A model generated the notes under the pieces. That model did not search any database and had not been told where the DNA came from. It was given only the letters and a program-made list of their open reading frames with translations. DNA of 64,000 bases from Acuticoccus sp. MNP-M23 (GTDB lineage Bacteria > Pseudomonadota > Alphaproteobacteria > Rhizobiales > Amorphaceae): positions 3,650,501 to 3,714,500 of the forward strand of contig NZ_CP133480.1 of assembly GCF_031195445.1 (NCBI RefSeq), written 5' to 3'. Each line of letters begins with the position of its first letter. Position 1 is the first letter of the stretch. The position numbers were made by a program, and so were the translations under genes. Positions 38,101 through 47,573 of the stretch are shown here, one piece after another.

Positions 38101-38668
38101 GCAGGGTGAACGGCGCCTCACACGCACCGCCGCGGATGCGCTCTACAAGGCCATGGCCTACAAGGACGAGTATGAGGTTGCCCGGCTTTATGGCGACCCG
38201 GCCTACTGGGCGCGCCTCAAGGCGGAGTTCGAAACGCCGTCGCGCATCCGGATTCTGCTTGCCCCGCCGGGGCTCTTTGGGGTGGACGCGGCGACGGGCC
38301 GGCCCGCCAAGCGCACCTTCGGGCCATGGATCTTCCCCGTGCTGCGCGTGCTGGCGCGGTTGAAGGGGCTTCGCGGCACGCCGTTCGACCCCTTCGGCAA
38401 AAGCGCCGAGCGCCGGGCCGAACGGGCGCTGATCGATCTTGTCTGCGGCGATGTCGCGCTTGTGGCCCGCAGCGTCGGCACGGCGCCTTACGGGCTCCTG
38501 TGCGAGCTTGTGAAGGTGGCGGCCGCCATCAAGGGCTTCGGGCCGGTGAAGGATGAAAACCGTGCCGCTGCCATGAAACGGCGCGATGCGTTGCTGGCTC
38601 AGCTGGACCGCGCAAGGCACCCGGCGCCGGACGGCGCCGAGCAGGCGGCGCTGATCGCGGCTGAATGA
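35180..38668 (+). CDS. Indolepyruvate ferredoxin oxidoreductase (fused IorA/IorB type)
   Basis: 1162 residues, GTG start preceded by GGGGAGG. It oxidatively decarboxylates aryl- or other 2-oxo acids to acyl-CoA, passing electrons to ferredoxin. Recognisable parts are the N-terminal pyrimidine-binding region (GYRGSPLGGVDQEF), the TPP site (MGDGTYYHSG), and an Fe-S cluster region (ICEDCGDCSVQSNC and CNKDTSCVKGFC). The C-terminal gamma-type domain includes GIGGFGVTTVGAVLAMAG and MTGLAQKNGPVTSHVRF. All domains are in one chain, as is usual in proteobacteria. It ends 4 bp from the convergent P1-family hydrolase gene. Aromatic amino acid breakdown is its likely role. Confidence 0.93.
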   Translation: MTRPITLDDRYENDREKVYLTGIQTIIRIAIDRRRLDIAAGLKTGAFVSGYRGSPLGGVDQEFVRNASRLDPLGIRFQPGVNEELGATAVWGTQKVGLHGKGSDYDGVFGLWYGKAPGVDRAGDVLKQANASGTARHGGVLALCGDDLLAKSSVIAAQSEFALQHFEIPFFNPADLQDFLDYGLHGLALSRFAGNWTGLICVADTMDASGLVNVDLQRLSLTLPEGADPRRENDLNRPLLLATRLETEHLLREIRLPAVGAYVRANGLDRVVFGTERARIGFVATGKAYRDLRQAFDLLGIDEVRARALGIAVYKVAMPWPLETQNLRAFARGKERLLVVEHKRAFMEPQIRDALYSLPDGQRPAVYGKRTPAGEPCLSDVLELKPQDLVHAILRVVPGLEDDPAMAAVSRNLMERAAWAAGHAEGGQRTAYFCAGCPHSASTRTPEGARALPGIGCHAMTEINGNTTDGQIAMGGEGATWVGQAPFSRDTHVFVNMGDGTYYHSGILAIRQAVAADVSITYRILFNDAVAMTGGQAHDGPLDVGDIVRQVAAEGVPRIAVLSEEPDRFGHGDIPRGVPVHHRDALKAVQAEFATESGVSVIVFDQTCAAEKRRRRKKGEAPDPPRRVFINERICEDCGDCSVQSNCIAVEPLDTQFGTKRTINQSSCNKDTSCVKGFCPSFALIEGADPRRAAGARVDIDALAAALPAPQVPTLTAMYNVLITGIGGFGVTTVGAVLAMAGHIDGITASTLDMTGLAQKNGPVTSHVRFAPAGMDIEGPRVPIGTLDTLIASDMLVACNADSLSMTAPGRTLTVVNTKVQPTAEFVMKRVLSFDETRMTRTLREASRHTEAVDAAHLAAQLFGDQIFMNMLLVGAAFQHGGLPLSEDAILQAIRLNGAAVTTNIAAFRAGRILAADPQAILQAAGERPGVAPMDLDARIAFLADELVAYQNAAYADRFRKALAPLIAADKAAGQGERRLTRTAADALYKAMAYKDEYEVARLYGDPAYWARLKAEFETPSRIRILLAPPGLFGVDAATGRPAKRTFGPWIFPVLRVLARLKGLRGTPFDPFGKSAERRAERALIDLVCGDVALVARSVGTAPYGLLCELVKVAAAIKGFGPVKDENRAAAMKRRDALLAQLDRARHPAPDGAEQAALIAAE

Positions 38669-38672
38669 AATT

Positions 38673-39638
38673 TCAGCCGTAGCGCTCGCGCCAGGTGGGG
38701 AAACGGTCGCCGGGCACGGCGCTGGCTTCATAGACGCCGCGGGCCATGGCGCGGGCCAGCGCCCGCGTTGCCGCGGCGTGCAGTGCAATGAAATCTGCGG
38801 GGGAGGCGGGCGCTGGCGCGCGGCCCGTGCTCGCGGCAAACACAGTATCGCCGTCCAGCAGCGTGTGCGCCGGATAAGCGGCAAGGGCGATGCCGTCGTG
38901 GGCAACGCCTGCCAGCCGGTGTGCCTCTGCCACGCTCAGCGCGGCATCGGTGGCGACAATTGCAATCACCGTGTTTTCGCGGGCACTGGCGGTGTGTTTG
39001 GTAACGACGCTGGCAAAGTCCGCCTCCGCCGGGGCATGCAGGCCGCCAAATTCGCCCTGCTGCTCAAAGGGCGCTGCCCGGAACCATGGCCCGTTTGCCG
39101 CCGTCACCGAGCCGACGGCATTGACCGCCACAATGGCGCCCACGGTCGCGCCGCCCACGGTTTCGCTCGCCGAGCCGAGGCCGCCCTTGAGGCCCGCCGT
39201 GTTGGCATTGGTTCCGGCCCCGAGCGTGCCAACACCCCGGTCCGACCCTTCAAGGGCAGCGCGCACCGCAGCGCCGCCCAGCGCTGCGTAGTCCGCAAGG
39301 CCTTCCGACAGGTCGAAGATGATGGCGGCGGGCACGATGGGAATGCGAAACGTACGCACCTGAAACCCGCGGCCTGCCTCGGCGAGGGCGCGCTGTGCCC
39401 CGTCAGCCGCGGCAAGCCCGAAGGCCGAGCCGCCGGACAGGACGATGGCGTCCACGCCCGGATTGAGGTTGCCGGGCTGGAGAAGGTCGGTCTCGCGGGT
39501 GCCGGGGGCGCCGCCGCGGACCGCAACGGAGGCGGTGGCGGGCTGGTCGAACACGACCGCCGTCGTGCCGGTGCGCCGGACCTCGTCGGCAGCGTTCCCG
39601 ACCGAGAGGCCGGGAACGGCGGCAATGTGGTTCGCCAT
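38673..39638 (-). CDS. P1-family (S58/DmpA-NylC-like) self-processing hydrolase
   Basis: 321 residues. The Gly-rich LSGGSAFGLAAADGAQRAL and GAGTNANTAGLKGGLGSAS segments are typical of the P1 family of N-terminal-nucleophile hydrolases (aminopeptidase DmpA, nylon oligomer hydrolase NylC). The expected autocleavage site is N222-T223 in ARENTVIAIVATDA, freeing Thr223 as nucleophile. There is no signal peptide, so it is probably cytosolic. Its start is 5 nt after the stop of the upstream periplasmic-protein gene, so they form an operon. The natural substrate is unknown. Confidence 0.88.
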   Translation of the reverse strand: MANHIAAVPGLSVGNAADEVRRTGTTAVVFDQPATASVAVRGGAPGTRETDLLQPGNLNPGVDAIVLSGGSAFGLAAADGAQRALAEAGRGFQVRTFRIPIVPAAIIFDLSEGLADYAALGGAAVRAALEGSDRGVGTLGAGTNANTAGLKGGLGSASETVGGATVGAIVAVNAVGSVTAANGPWFRAAPFEQQGEFGGLHAPAEADFASVVTKHTASARENTVIAIVATDAALSVAEAHRLAGVAHDGIALAAYPAHTLLDGDTVFAASTGRAPAPASPADFIALHAAATRALARAMARGVYEASAVPGDRFPTWRERYG

Positions 39639-39643
39639 GGTGT

Positions 39644-40777
39644 CTAGTCGGCCGAAACCGTGAGGGAGAGGAGGCCGGGGATCATCTCCGGATTGAGCAT
39701 CGCCGCGCTGATCACCTGAAGAGCGGAAACCTCCTGCGCTGGCGCGGACGTCACCGTCAGCGTGCCAGGTTCGGTGAGAAAGCGGCTGAGAGCCCCGGTC
39801 ACCTCGGTGGTAAAGCCCTGGTCGCCGAGGGCGGCGACGGGCGCTTCAAGCGCTGCGGTCACCTGCGCGATGAGGGTTGCCCGGTCGGCGCCGGAGGTTT
39901 CGCCCACGGCGTTCAGCAGCCGGTCGGTGAGCCCGTTGTCGGTGAAGGAGATCGTCAGCCCGTCGACGGTGATGCTGCCCATCTGCTCCAGAAGCCGCGC
40001 GAAGTCGCCGGTGGCGCTCTCCATCGCATTGAACGCCTGTTCGGTGAGGCCGTTGGCCGATCCCTCCAGCGTCAGCGTGCCCATGTCCGCCACACTGATG
40101 GCGGAGGGCTCGATCACCATGCGGCCGGTTTCGGCAGACCATGCGCCGGCGGCCTTGATGTAGAGGGTCAGCGCCTCGTAGCCGAGGCCCCGGATCTGGC
40201 TTTCGGTGGGCTCGCCGAACAGCGAAAGGTCGAATTTGAGGCCGTCCATCACCAGCGTGACAGCCGCAAGGCCGGGCTTGTCGCGGCCGGTGCGGGCAAC
40301 GTCGACCCGCTCGATGGTCAGCGTTTCGTCTTTCGCCGAGGTGGCCGTGATGTCCCGCACGGACAAGGTGCCGTAGTCGCCCAGAAGGTCGGTCACGGCA
40401 GCGTCGTCCCGTTCGGGCGCCAATGTCACGTCGCCAAGGGCGACGGAACCGACGCTTCCCGTCTGCTTGCCGTCAGCATTGAAAATGGCAAGGCCGTTGT
40501 AGGTGATGGCGCTGGCGGCCAGCGCATTGTCGGCATTCACCGTGCCGCCTTCGATGGTCACCCGGTCGATCTTTAGTGCCTTGGTTTCACTGCCGCCGGA
40601 GACGTTGTCCAGAACGGTGGCCGTGCCCTGCCGCTCGACCGTGCCAGCGGCCGCGTTGTCGAACGCCAATCCGTCGAGCGTGCGCAGGAATGCGTCGGCA
40701 ACAACGTTGCCGGTGGGCTCGAACGCGGCTGCCGGCAAGGCCAGCAGCGTGAAGGCGGCAACAATCAGGGAACGCAT
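39644..40777 (-). CDS. Periplasmic protein of unknown function
   Basis: 377 residues, start MRSLIVAAFTLLALPAAAFEP chosen because it gives a clean signal peptide and AAGGA lies upstream. The mature part is rich in Gly, Ala, Thr and Val, with repeated beta-strand-like segments such as KALKIDRVTIEGG, ETLTIERVDVARTG and GSITVDGLTISF. This suggests an elongated beta-rich fold built of similar units. I do not recognise the family. It is the first gene of a two-gene operon with the P1-family hydrolase and is divergent from glmU. Confidence 0.7.
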   Translation of the reverse strand: MRSLIVAAFTLLALPAAAFEPTGNVVADAFLRTLDGLAFDNAAAGTVERQGTATVLDNVSGGSETKALKIDRVTIEGGTVNADNALAASAITYNGLAIFNADGKQTGSVGSVALGDVTLAPERDDAAVTDLLGDYGTLSVRDITATSAKDETLTIERVDVARTGRDKPGLAAVTLVMDGLKFDLSLFGEPTESQIRGLGYEALTLYIKAAGAWSAETGRMVIEPSAISVADMGTLTLEGSANGLTEQAFNAMESATGDFARLLEQMGSITVDGLTISFTDNGLTDRLLNAVGETSGADRATLIAQVTAALEAPVAALGDQGFTTEVTGALSRFLTEPGTLTVTSAPAQEVSALQVISAAMLNPEMIPGLLSLTVSAD

Positions 40778-40914
40778 GGGAAGGTGTCCTTGCTCAGTTT
40801 CGAGGCGGCGCGCCGGGAATTGCGGAGGGCTTCTCCGCGTCCCGCAGCTTGCAGCCCGGCACACAATAGTGAAGAGACGGAGCCTTGGACAGGCTGCGCG
40901 ATCAGAGGCTGAAA

Positions 40915-42240
40915 TTGACCGGACAAGCATTGGCAATCGTACTGGCGGCGGGCAAGGGCACACGGATGCGGTCTGCCTTGCCCAAGGTGATGCACAAGGT
41001 CGCCGGCCTCCCCATGGTCGGCCACGTTCTTGCCGCGGTGCGCAAGGCCGGCATCGCGGACACCGCGCTCGTCGTCTCCCCCGGCAGTGACTGGGCGGCA
41101 ACCCTCCAAGGCGCGCCGGCCACCTTTGTCCAGACCGAGCAGCGCGGCACGGCCCACGCGGTGCTCGCCGCCCGTGCCGCGGTCACGCCTTCACACACCG
41201 GCGTCGTTGTCCTGTTTGCCGACAATCCGTTGGTCCGTCCCGAAACGATAGCGCTCATGCTGGACCGCGTGGAGGGTGGGGCCGACGTCGCCGTGCTCGC
41301 CTTCCGCGCCGAAGATCCCACCGGCTACGGCCGCATCCTGATGGATGACGGCCGCATTAGCGCAATCCGCGAGGAAAAGGACGCCAGCGCCGAAGAGAAG
41401 GCCGTGACGCTCTGCAACTCCGGCATCATGGCAATCCGCGTCGGCCCTGCGCTGGATGCACTCGGCGACATCGGGTCCGACAATGCCAAGGGCGAGTTTT
41501 ACCTCACCGATCTCATCGCACTCGGCCGTGAGCGCGATTTCGTGATGGTGGTGGAGGAAGCCCCGTTCGACGAGGTGCTCGGCGTCAACGACCGGACGCA
41601 GCTTGCCGCGGCCGAAGCCGTTTTCCAGGACCGGGCGCGCGCAGCTTCAATGGCGGCCAACACGCTGGATGCCCCGCACACAGTGTTCTTCAGCCACGAC
41701 ACGGTGCTGGACGAGGACGTGCATGTGGAGCCGAACGTGGTGTTCGGCCCCGGCGTTTCGGTGGGGGCAGGCGCCACGATCCGGGCGTTCAGCCATCTGG
41801 AGGGCGCCGTCGTGTCGCCGGGGGCAACCGTCGGCCCGTTCGCGCGGCTGCGGCCGGGCGCCATGATCGGTCCTGACGCGCACATCGGCAATTTCGTCGA
41901 GATCAAGAATGCGGCCATCGCCACCGGCGCCAAGGTCAACCACCTTGCCTATATCGGCGATGCGTCGGTGGGGGGCGGGGCCAATATCGGCGCCGGTACC
42001 ATCACGTGCAATTATGATGGCGTGAACAAACATCGCACCGAAATCGGCGCTCATGCGTTCATAGGGTCAAACAGTGCGTTGGTGGCGCCCGTTTCGATTG
42101 GTGAGGGGGCCTATGTGGGCTCCGGCAGTGTCGTCACCGAAGACGTGCCGCCGGGTTCGCTCGCCATCGCAAGAGGCCGTCAGGTCAACAAGGCGGACCG
42201 GGCGCCGGTGCAAAAGCGGACGCCGGACCGCAAGCCGTAG
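40915..42240 (+). CDS. glmU: Bifunctional N-acetylglucosamine-1-P uridyltransferase/glucosamine-1-P acetyltransferase
   Basis: 441 residues from a TTG start. I chose the TTG at 40915 because AGAGG lies 6 nt upstream and the protein then begins near the conserved [20 protein letters not shown]; a TTG at 40885 would add 10 residues. The N-terminal uridyltransferase has [11 protein letters not shown] and [10 protein letters not shown]. The C-terminal left-handed beta-helix has hexapeptide repeats and the acetyltransferase segment [20 protein letters not shown]. It supplies UDP-GlcNAc for peptidoglycan and lipid A. It lies upstream of glmS, with one unknown gene between. Confidence 0.94.
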   Translation: MTGQALAIVLAAGKGTRMRSALPKVMHKVAGLPMVGHVLAAVRKAGIADTALVVSPGSDWAATLQGAPATFVQTEQRGTAHAVLAARAAVTPSHTGVVVLFADNPLVRPETIALMLDRVEGGADVAVLAFRAEDPTGYGRILMDDGRISAIREEKDASAEEKAVTLCNSGIMAIRVGPALDALGDIGSDNAKGEFYLTDLIALGRERDFVMVVEEAPFDEVLGVNDRTQLAAAEAVFQDRARAASMAANTLDAPHTVFFSHDTVLDEDVHVEPNVVFGPGVSVGAGATIRAFSHLEGAVVSPGATVGPFARLRPGAMIGPDAHIGNFVEIKNAAIATGAKVNHLAYIGDASVGGGANIGAGTITCNYDGVNKHRTEIGAHAFIGSNSALVAPVSIGEGAYVGSGSVVTEDVPPGSLAIARGRQVNKADRAPVQKRTPDRKP

Positions 42241-42260
42241 AGCGGCAAGAAGGAGGGGCC

Positions 42261-42728
42261 ATGATCCGACAGTTCATCGAAGACAACCTGCGCAAGCTTC
42301 TGGGTGCCAAGGCGCACGACCCGGACCCGGACCAGATGACCGAAACCGAAAGGCGCGAGGCCGCCAACGCCTCTCACCGCTCCGGCGCGGTTGAGCGCAG
42401 CGAAACCGTCAGCGACAACGCCTACGCGGTGCTGGACGCCGAGGCTGCCTCCGAAATTTCGCCGGACGAGATGGAATCGGAGTTTGTCGACGACAGCGAC
42501 GATGCAAGGCAGATGGCGACCGCCGCCAACGAAAAGGACGGCAGCCACCTGTCTTCCGATGTGGTGGATGACAATCTGGCCGCGGAGGAGGACGCCCGCG
42601 AGGCCAGTCACCATTCGCCCGAGTACACAGAGCTTGTGGATGACAGCGAAGAGGCCGTTGAGAATGCCCGCCGCGCGAGCGAACCCGCACCGGGACGGAC
42701 CGAGGACGACGGCGACCGCCGCGGCTGA
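42261..42728 (+). CDS. Acidic protein of unknown function between glmU and glmS
   Basis: 155 residues with a strong ribosome-binding site (GGAGGGG). About 30% of residues are Asp or Glu, and there is no membrane segment or signal peptide. A motif of the form [FLV]VDD[SN] recurs three times (FVDDSDDA, VVDDNLAA, LVDDSEEA), each followed by an Ala/Arg/Asn-rich stretch. The N-terminus (MIRQFIEDNLRKLLGAK) looks like an amphipathic helix. It is probably disordered or helical and could bind a basic partner, but no family is recognised. It starts 20 nt after glmU. Confidence 0.75.
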   Translation: MIRQFIEDNLRKLLGAKAHDPDPDQMTETERREAANASHRSGAVERSETVSDNAYAVLDAEAASEISPDEMESEFVDDSDDARQMATAANEKDGSHLSSDVVDDNLAAEEDAREASHHSPEYTELVDDSEEAVENARRASEPAPGRTEDDGDRRG

Positions 42729-42855
42729 AAAAGCGACGCTGGCAAACGGCAACGCGGTGTTCATACAGCCGCGGCAAATGTAACGCGGTGTGACGTGCGC
42801 CAGCGCGGCCAGAGCGTTAGATGCGCACACTGTTTCGGGTTGAGTGGAGGCGAGT

Positions 42856-44682
<1,827 letters not shown>

Positions 44683-44728
44683 GCGCGCTGCAATCTCGCA
44701 CGGACTTTGCTTAACTGAGATACGGCTG

Positions 44729-44749
44729 CGGGATGGGCAACCCGTCCCG
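44729..44749 (+). repeat. Hairpin between glmS and the DUF502 gene
   Basis: CGGGATGGG (44729-44737) pairs with CCCGTCCCG (44741-44749) with one G-T pair and a 3-nt loop. No T-tract follows, so it may mark the mRNA leader of the DUF502 gene. Confidence 0.4.
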
Positions 44750-44780
44750 GCCGAACTGCCTCGCGCGGGATCTGAGACCA

Positions 44781-45551
44781 ATGGACGACGAGACGAACCC
44801 AAAGATCGGCCGCCGCCGCAGGCTCTTCAACCGGCTCCGCAATTATTTCCTGACCGGCATTGTGGTGGCGGCGCCGCTGACGATCACGGTGCTTCTGACC
44901 GCCTCGTTCATCAACTGGGTGGACAGCTGGGTGAAGCCGTGGATCCCGGCACGCTGGAACCCGGAAAGCTACGTGCCGTTTCCGCTGCCAGGCACCGGTG
45001 TTGTGGTGGCGCTTGTGGCACTCACCGCGCTCGGCTTCCTCACCGCCAACGTGCTCGGCCGTACCATCATCCGCCTTGGCGAAGCGCTCCTCAACCGGAT
45101 GCCGCTCGTTCGCAACGTGTACGCCGCGCTGAAGCAGATCTTCGAGACGGCGCTGTCGGAGCGCAGCCGTACCTTCCGTCAGGCAGGGCTGGTGGAGTAT
45201 CCGAGACAGGGGCTGTGGGCGGTGGTCTTCATCGCCACCGATGCCAAGGGCGAGGTCAGCCACCGGCTGGACGATGAGGTGGACGCCATCTCGGTCTTCC
45301 TGCCGACGACGCCCAACCCCACCTCCGGTTTCCTGCTGTTCGTCCCCCGCAAGGACGTGATCATGCTCGACATGACGGTGGAGGATGCAGCAAAGCTGGT
45401 CATTTCCGCCGGCCTGATCACGCCGGAGTGGCCGGTGGCGCGCGGGCGCGCGCCGGCTGCGCCGCGTGTGCGCGAGGACGGTTCTGTCGCGGTTCCGGTG
45501 CGCGGCGCGCCGGCACCGGGCGAACTGCCGCCCGTGCCGGTGAAGCGTTAG
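44781..45551 (+). CDS. DUF502 family inner-membrane protein
   Basis: 256 residues from [19 protein letters not shown]. Two membrane helices are predicted ([20 protein letters not shown] and [20 protein letters not shown]). The conserved cytosolic part includes [32 protein letters not shown] and [18 protein letters not shown], which are DUF502 signatures. A Pro/Ala/Arg-rich tail ends the protein. The family function is unestablished. The gene is 80 nt upstream of glyQ. Confidence 0.9.
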   Translation: MDDETNPKIGRRRRLFNRLRNYFLTGIVVAAPLTITVLLTASFINWVDSWVKPWIPARWNPESYVPFPLPGTGVVVALVALTALGFLTANVLGRTIIRLGEALLNRMPLVRNVYAALKQIFETALSERSRTFRQAGLVEYPRQGLWAVVFIATDAKGEVSHRLDDEVDAISVFLPTTPNPTSGFLLFVPRKDVIMLDMTVEDAAKLVISAGLITPEWPVARGRAPAAPRVREDGSVAVPVRGAPAPGELPPVPVKR

Positions 45552-45631
45552 GGCAGTGTACAGCGCCCCAACGCTTCTCTAGGAAGACGGCGCCGGCACC
45601 GACACGCCGCCTGCCACCGCACGAGGACCCC

Positions 45632-46567
45632 ATGCCCGCCTACGACGCCCACGATCCGCGTTCATCGTTCCAGGCGATGATTCTGGCCTTGCAGTCGTTC
45701 TGGGCGGGGCAGGGCTGTGCGATTCTCCAGCCCTACGACATGGAAGTGGGCGCGGGGACGTTCCACCCCGCCACCACGCTGCGTGCTTTGGGGCCGCGCC
45801 CCTGGCGCGCTGCCTATGTGCAGCCGTCCCGCCGCCCGTCCGACGGGCGCTACGGCGAGAACCCCAACCGCCTCCAGCATTATTACCAGTTTCAGGTGAT
45901 CCTGAAGCCGAACCCGCCCGCGCTTCAGACGCTTTATCTGAAAAGCCTCGAAGCCATCGGCATCGACCTTGCGCTGCACGACGTGCGATTTGTAGAGGAC
46001 GACTGGGAGAGCCCGACGCTCGGCGCCTGGGGTCTTGGCTGGGAGTGCTGGTGCGACGGCATGGAAGTCTCGCAATTCACCTACTTTCAGCAGGTGTGCG
46101 GGATCGACTGCCGCCCCGTGTCCGGCGAGCTCACCTACGGGCTGGAGCGGCTTGCCATGTATGTGCAGGGTGTCGAGAACGTCTACGATCTCACCTACGT
46201 TGCCGAAAGCGACGCCGGGCCGCGCGTGCCCTATGGCGAGATTTTCCTCCAGGCCGAGCAGGAATATTCGCGCCACAATTTCGAGCACGCCAACACCGAG
46301 ATGCTGTTTCAGCACTTCAAGGATGCGGAGGCCGAGTGCGCCGCTCTGCTGGCGGCGGGCGACAACGGGCCCGAGGCGCGGCACCTTCAGGTGCTGCCGG
46401 CCTACGACCAGTGCATCAAGGCCTCGCACATCTTCAACCTGCTCGATGCGCGCGGCGTCATCTCCGTCACGGAACGGCAGGGCTATATTGGCCGCGTGCG
46501 CACGCTGTCCAAGGCATGCGGCGAGGCTTTCATGCGCACCGAGGCGGGCGGTTTCGTCCCCGCCTGA
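45632..46567 (+). CDS. glyQ: Glycyl-tRNA synthetase alpha subunit
   Basis: 311 residues, start [20 protein letters not shown] with GAGGA upstream; a longer upstream-open frame is not conserved. GlyQ forms the alpha2beta2 bacterial enzyme with GlyS. Motifs are [38 protein letters not shown] (a motif-2-like region) and [13 protein letters not shown]. The beta-subunit gene glyS, which often follows, is not here; ftsB follows instead. Confidence 0.96.
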   Translation: MPAYDAHDPRSSFQAMILALQSFWAGQGCAILQPYDMEVGAGTFHPATTLRALGPRPWRAAYVQPSRRPSDGRYGENPNRLQHYYQFQVILKPNPPALQTLYLKSLEAIGIDLALHDVRFVEDDWESPTLGAWGLGWECWCDGMEVSQFTYFQQVCGIDCRPVSGELTYGLERLAMYVQGVENVYDLTYVAESDAGPRVPYGEIFLQAEQEYSRHNFEHANTEMLFQHFKDAEAECAALLAAGDNGPEARHLQVLPAYDQCIKASHIFNLLDARGVISVTERQGYIGRVRTLSKACGEAFMRTEAGGFVPA

Positions 46568-46667
46568 GTGCGGCAAGGGGGCAAGCGGGCAAAGCTTTTT
46601 GCAAAGCGAAACGTCCCGTTAACGACGTGGGTGTCTGGTGGGGCGTCTGCTTTTCGGGGACCGATCT

Positions 46668-47015
46668 ATGCCCACCCGCCAACGCCGCCGCTCACGCGTT
46701 CGCTTCCTGCTTCTGCCGCTTCTCCTCACGCTGCTCGCCACTTATTTCGGCTGGCAGTCCACGCGCGGCGCGTTCAGCCATGAGGCGCGTGAAATCCTCA
46801 GCGATGAACGCGTGAACCGCGAGACGGAGCTGGCCAGCCTGATTGCGGAGCGGGAGCACCTTGAGGCCCGCGTCGTCCGGCTGCGGACCGATGCGCTCGA
46901 TGCCGATCTTCTGGACGAACGCGCCCGCGCCAAGCTGAACCTTGCCTTCGAGAACGAGGTGGTGATCTTCCATAATCTGCGTGATTCGGGGCCGGTGCTG
47001 GCGGCGCACAACTAG
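46668..47015 (+). CDS. ftsB: FtsB/DivIC-family septum formation protein
   Basis: 115 residues, start MPTRQRRRSRVRFLLLPLL with GGGGA upstream. A short basic cytosolic N-terminus is followed by one membrane helix (FLLLPLLLTLLATYFGW) and a periplasmic coiled coil (ELASLIAEREHLEARVVRLR). The end, DLLDERARAKLNLAFENEVV, is the typical FtsB motif. FtsB joins FtsL and FtsQ in the divisome. A septum gene just upstream of pdhA is common in alphaproteobacteria. Confidence 0.9.
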   Translation: MPTRQRRRSRVRFLLLPLLLTLLATYFGWQSTRGAFSHEAREILSDERVNRETELASLIAEREHLEARVVRLRTDALDADLLDERARAKLNLAFENEVVIFHNLRDSGPVLAAHN

Positions 47016-47062
47016 CGGCCTGCGCCAAGGTGGCCGCCGCGCCTGCCGCGGCCACCAGTCAG

Positions 47063-47293
47063 TCAGAACAGGTCCGGCAGTTCGTCCGCGCCCTTGTAGG
47101 TCCACTCGACCATGGCCGCGTCCTTGTCGCCGGGGTTGTAAGTCCACTCGACCATGGCCGCGTCCTTGCCGCCGGGGTTGTAGGTCCACTCGACCATGGC
47201 TGCGTCCTTGCCACCGGGACTGTAAGTCCACTCGACGAAATCGATCGAGTTATCTTCGTTGATCGGCGCAAAGGATTTTGAGAAATTCTTCAT
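47063..47293 (-). CDS. Tandem-repeat peptide of unknown function
   Basis: 76 residues from MKNFSKSFAPINEDNSIDF. This leader-like segment is followed by three 14-residue units VEWTYxPGxKDAAM and a final partial unit VEWTYKGADELPDLF. GGAG lies about 10 nt before the ATG. A start farther upstream (to 47488) is possible, but its extra residues look non-coding. The repeat is conserved at protein level with few substitutions (S/N at one position, G/D at another). The layout, an acidic leader plus repeated aromatic/Gly/Pro units, resembles precursor peptides of ribosomally made natural products, but no modifying enzyme or exporter is adjacent. It is convergent with ftsB and divergent from pdhA. Function unknown. 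Confidence 0.6.
   Translation of the reverse strand: MKNFSKSFAPINEDNSIDFVEWTYSPGGKDAAMVEWTYNPGGKDAAMVEWTYNPGDKDAAMVEWTYKGADELPDLF
47095..47238. repeat. 42-bp direct repeat, about 3.4 copies
   Basis: Units begin at 47095, 47137 and 47179, with a partial fourth at 47221. The period of 42 bp corresponds to the 14-residue protein repeat. Differences between units are mainly single bases. Confidence 0.95.
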
Positions 47294-47573
47294 TGTAGGT
47301 GCACTCCAACTGAAAATGCCGACGTTCGCCGGTACGGACGAAATTGTGACGACAAGCGGACTTTTGAAGTGATCCACCGCGGCATACCCGCAAACCGTGA
47401 CCGGCATCACGCTGGCGACAGGGCCGTGTGCAACGCATCGCGCTGCCCGTCTGCGATCTCGCTGTGACCGCTGCGGCGGCATGTGCACACGATTGACGCG
47501 AGAGATGACCTTTTACCGAGCGGTCCGGTGAGCTAGTGTCCAGAATCTATAGAGACGACTGAGTGCGGGGAAA

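Noticed and set aside
36503-38905. An 800-residue open frame antisense to the indolepyruvate ferredoxin oxidoreductase
   Set aside because: It is the mirror of a real coding frame with the typical His/Arg-rich composition of GC-rich shadow frames.
47095-47238. A CRISPR array suggested by the 42-bp repeats
   Set aside because: Repeats are directly adjacent without spacers and encode an in-frame protein repeat; no cas genes are present.
47294-47488. A longer start for the tandem-repeat peptide
   Set aside because: The added residues are Arg/Ala/Pro-rich without any pattern, and GGAG is placed for the internal ATG at 47293.
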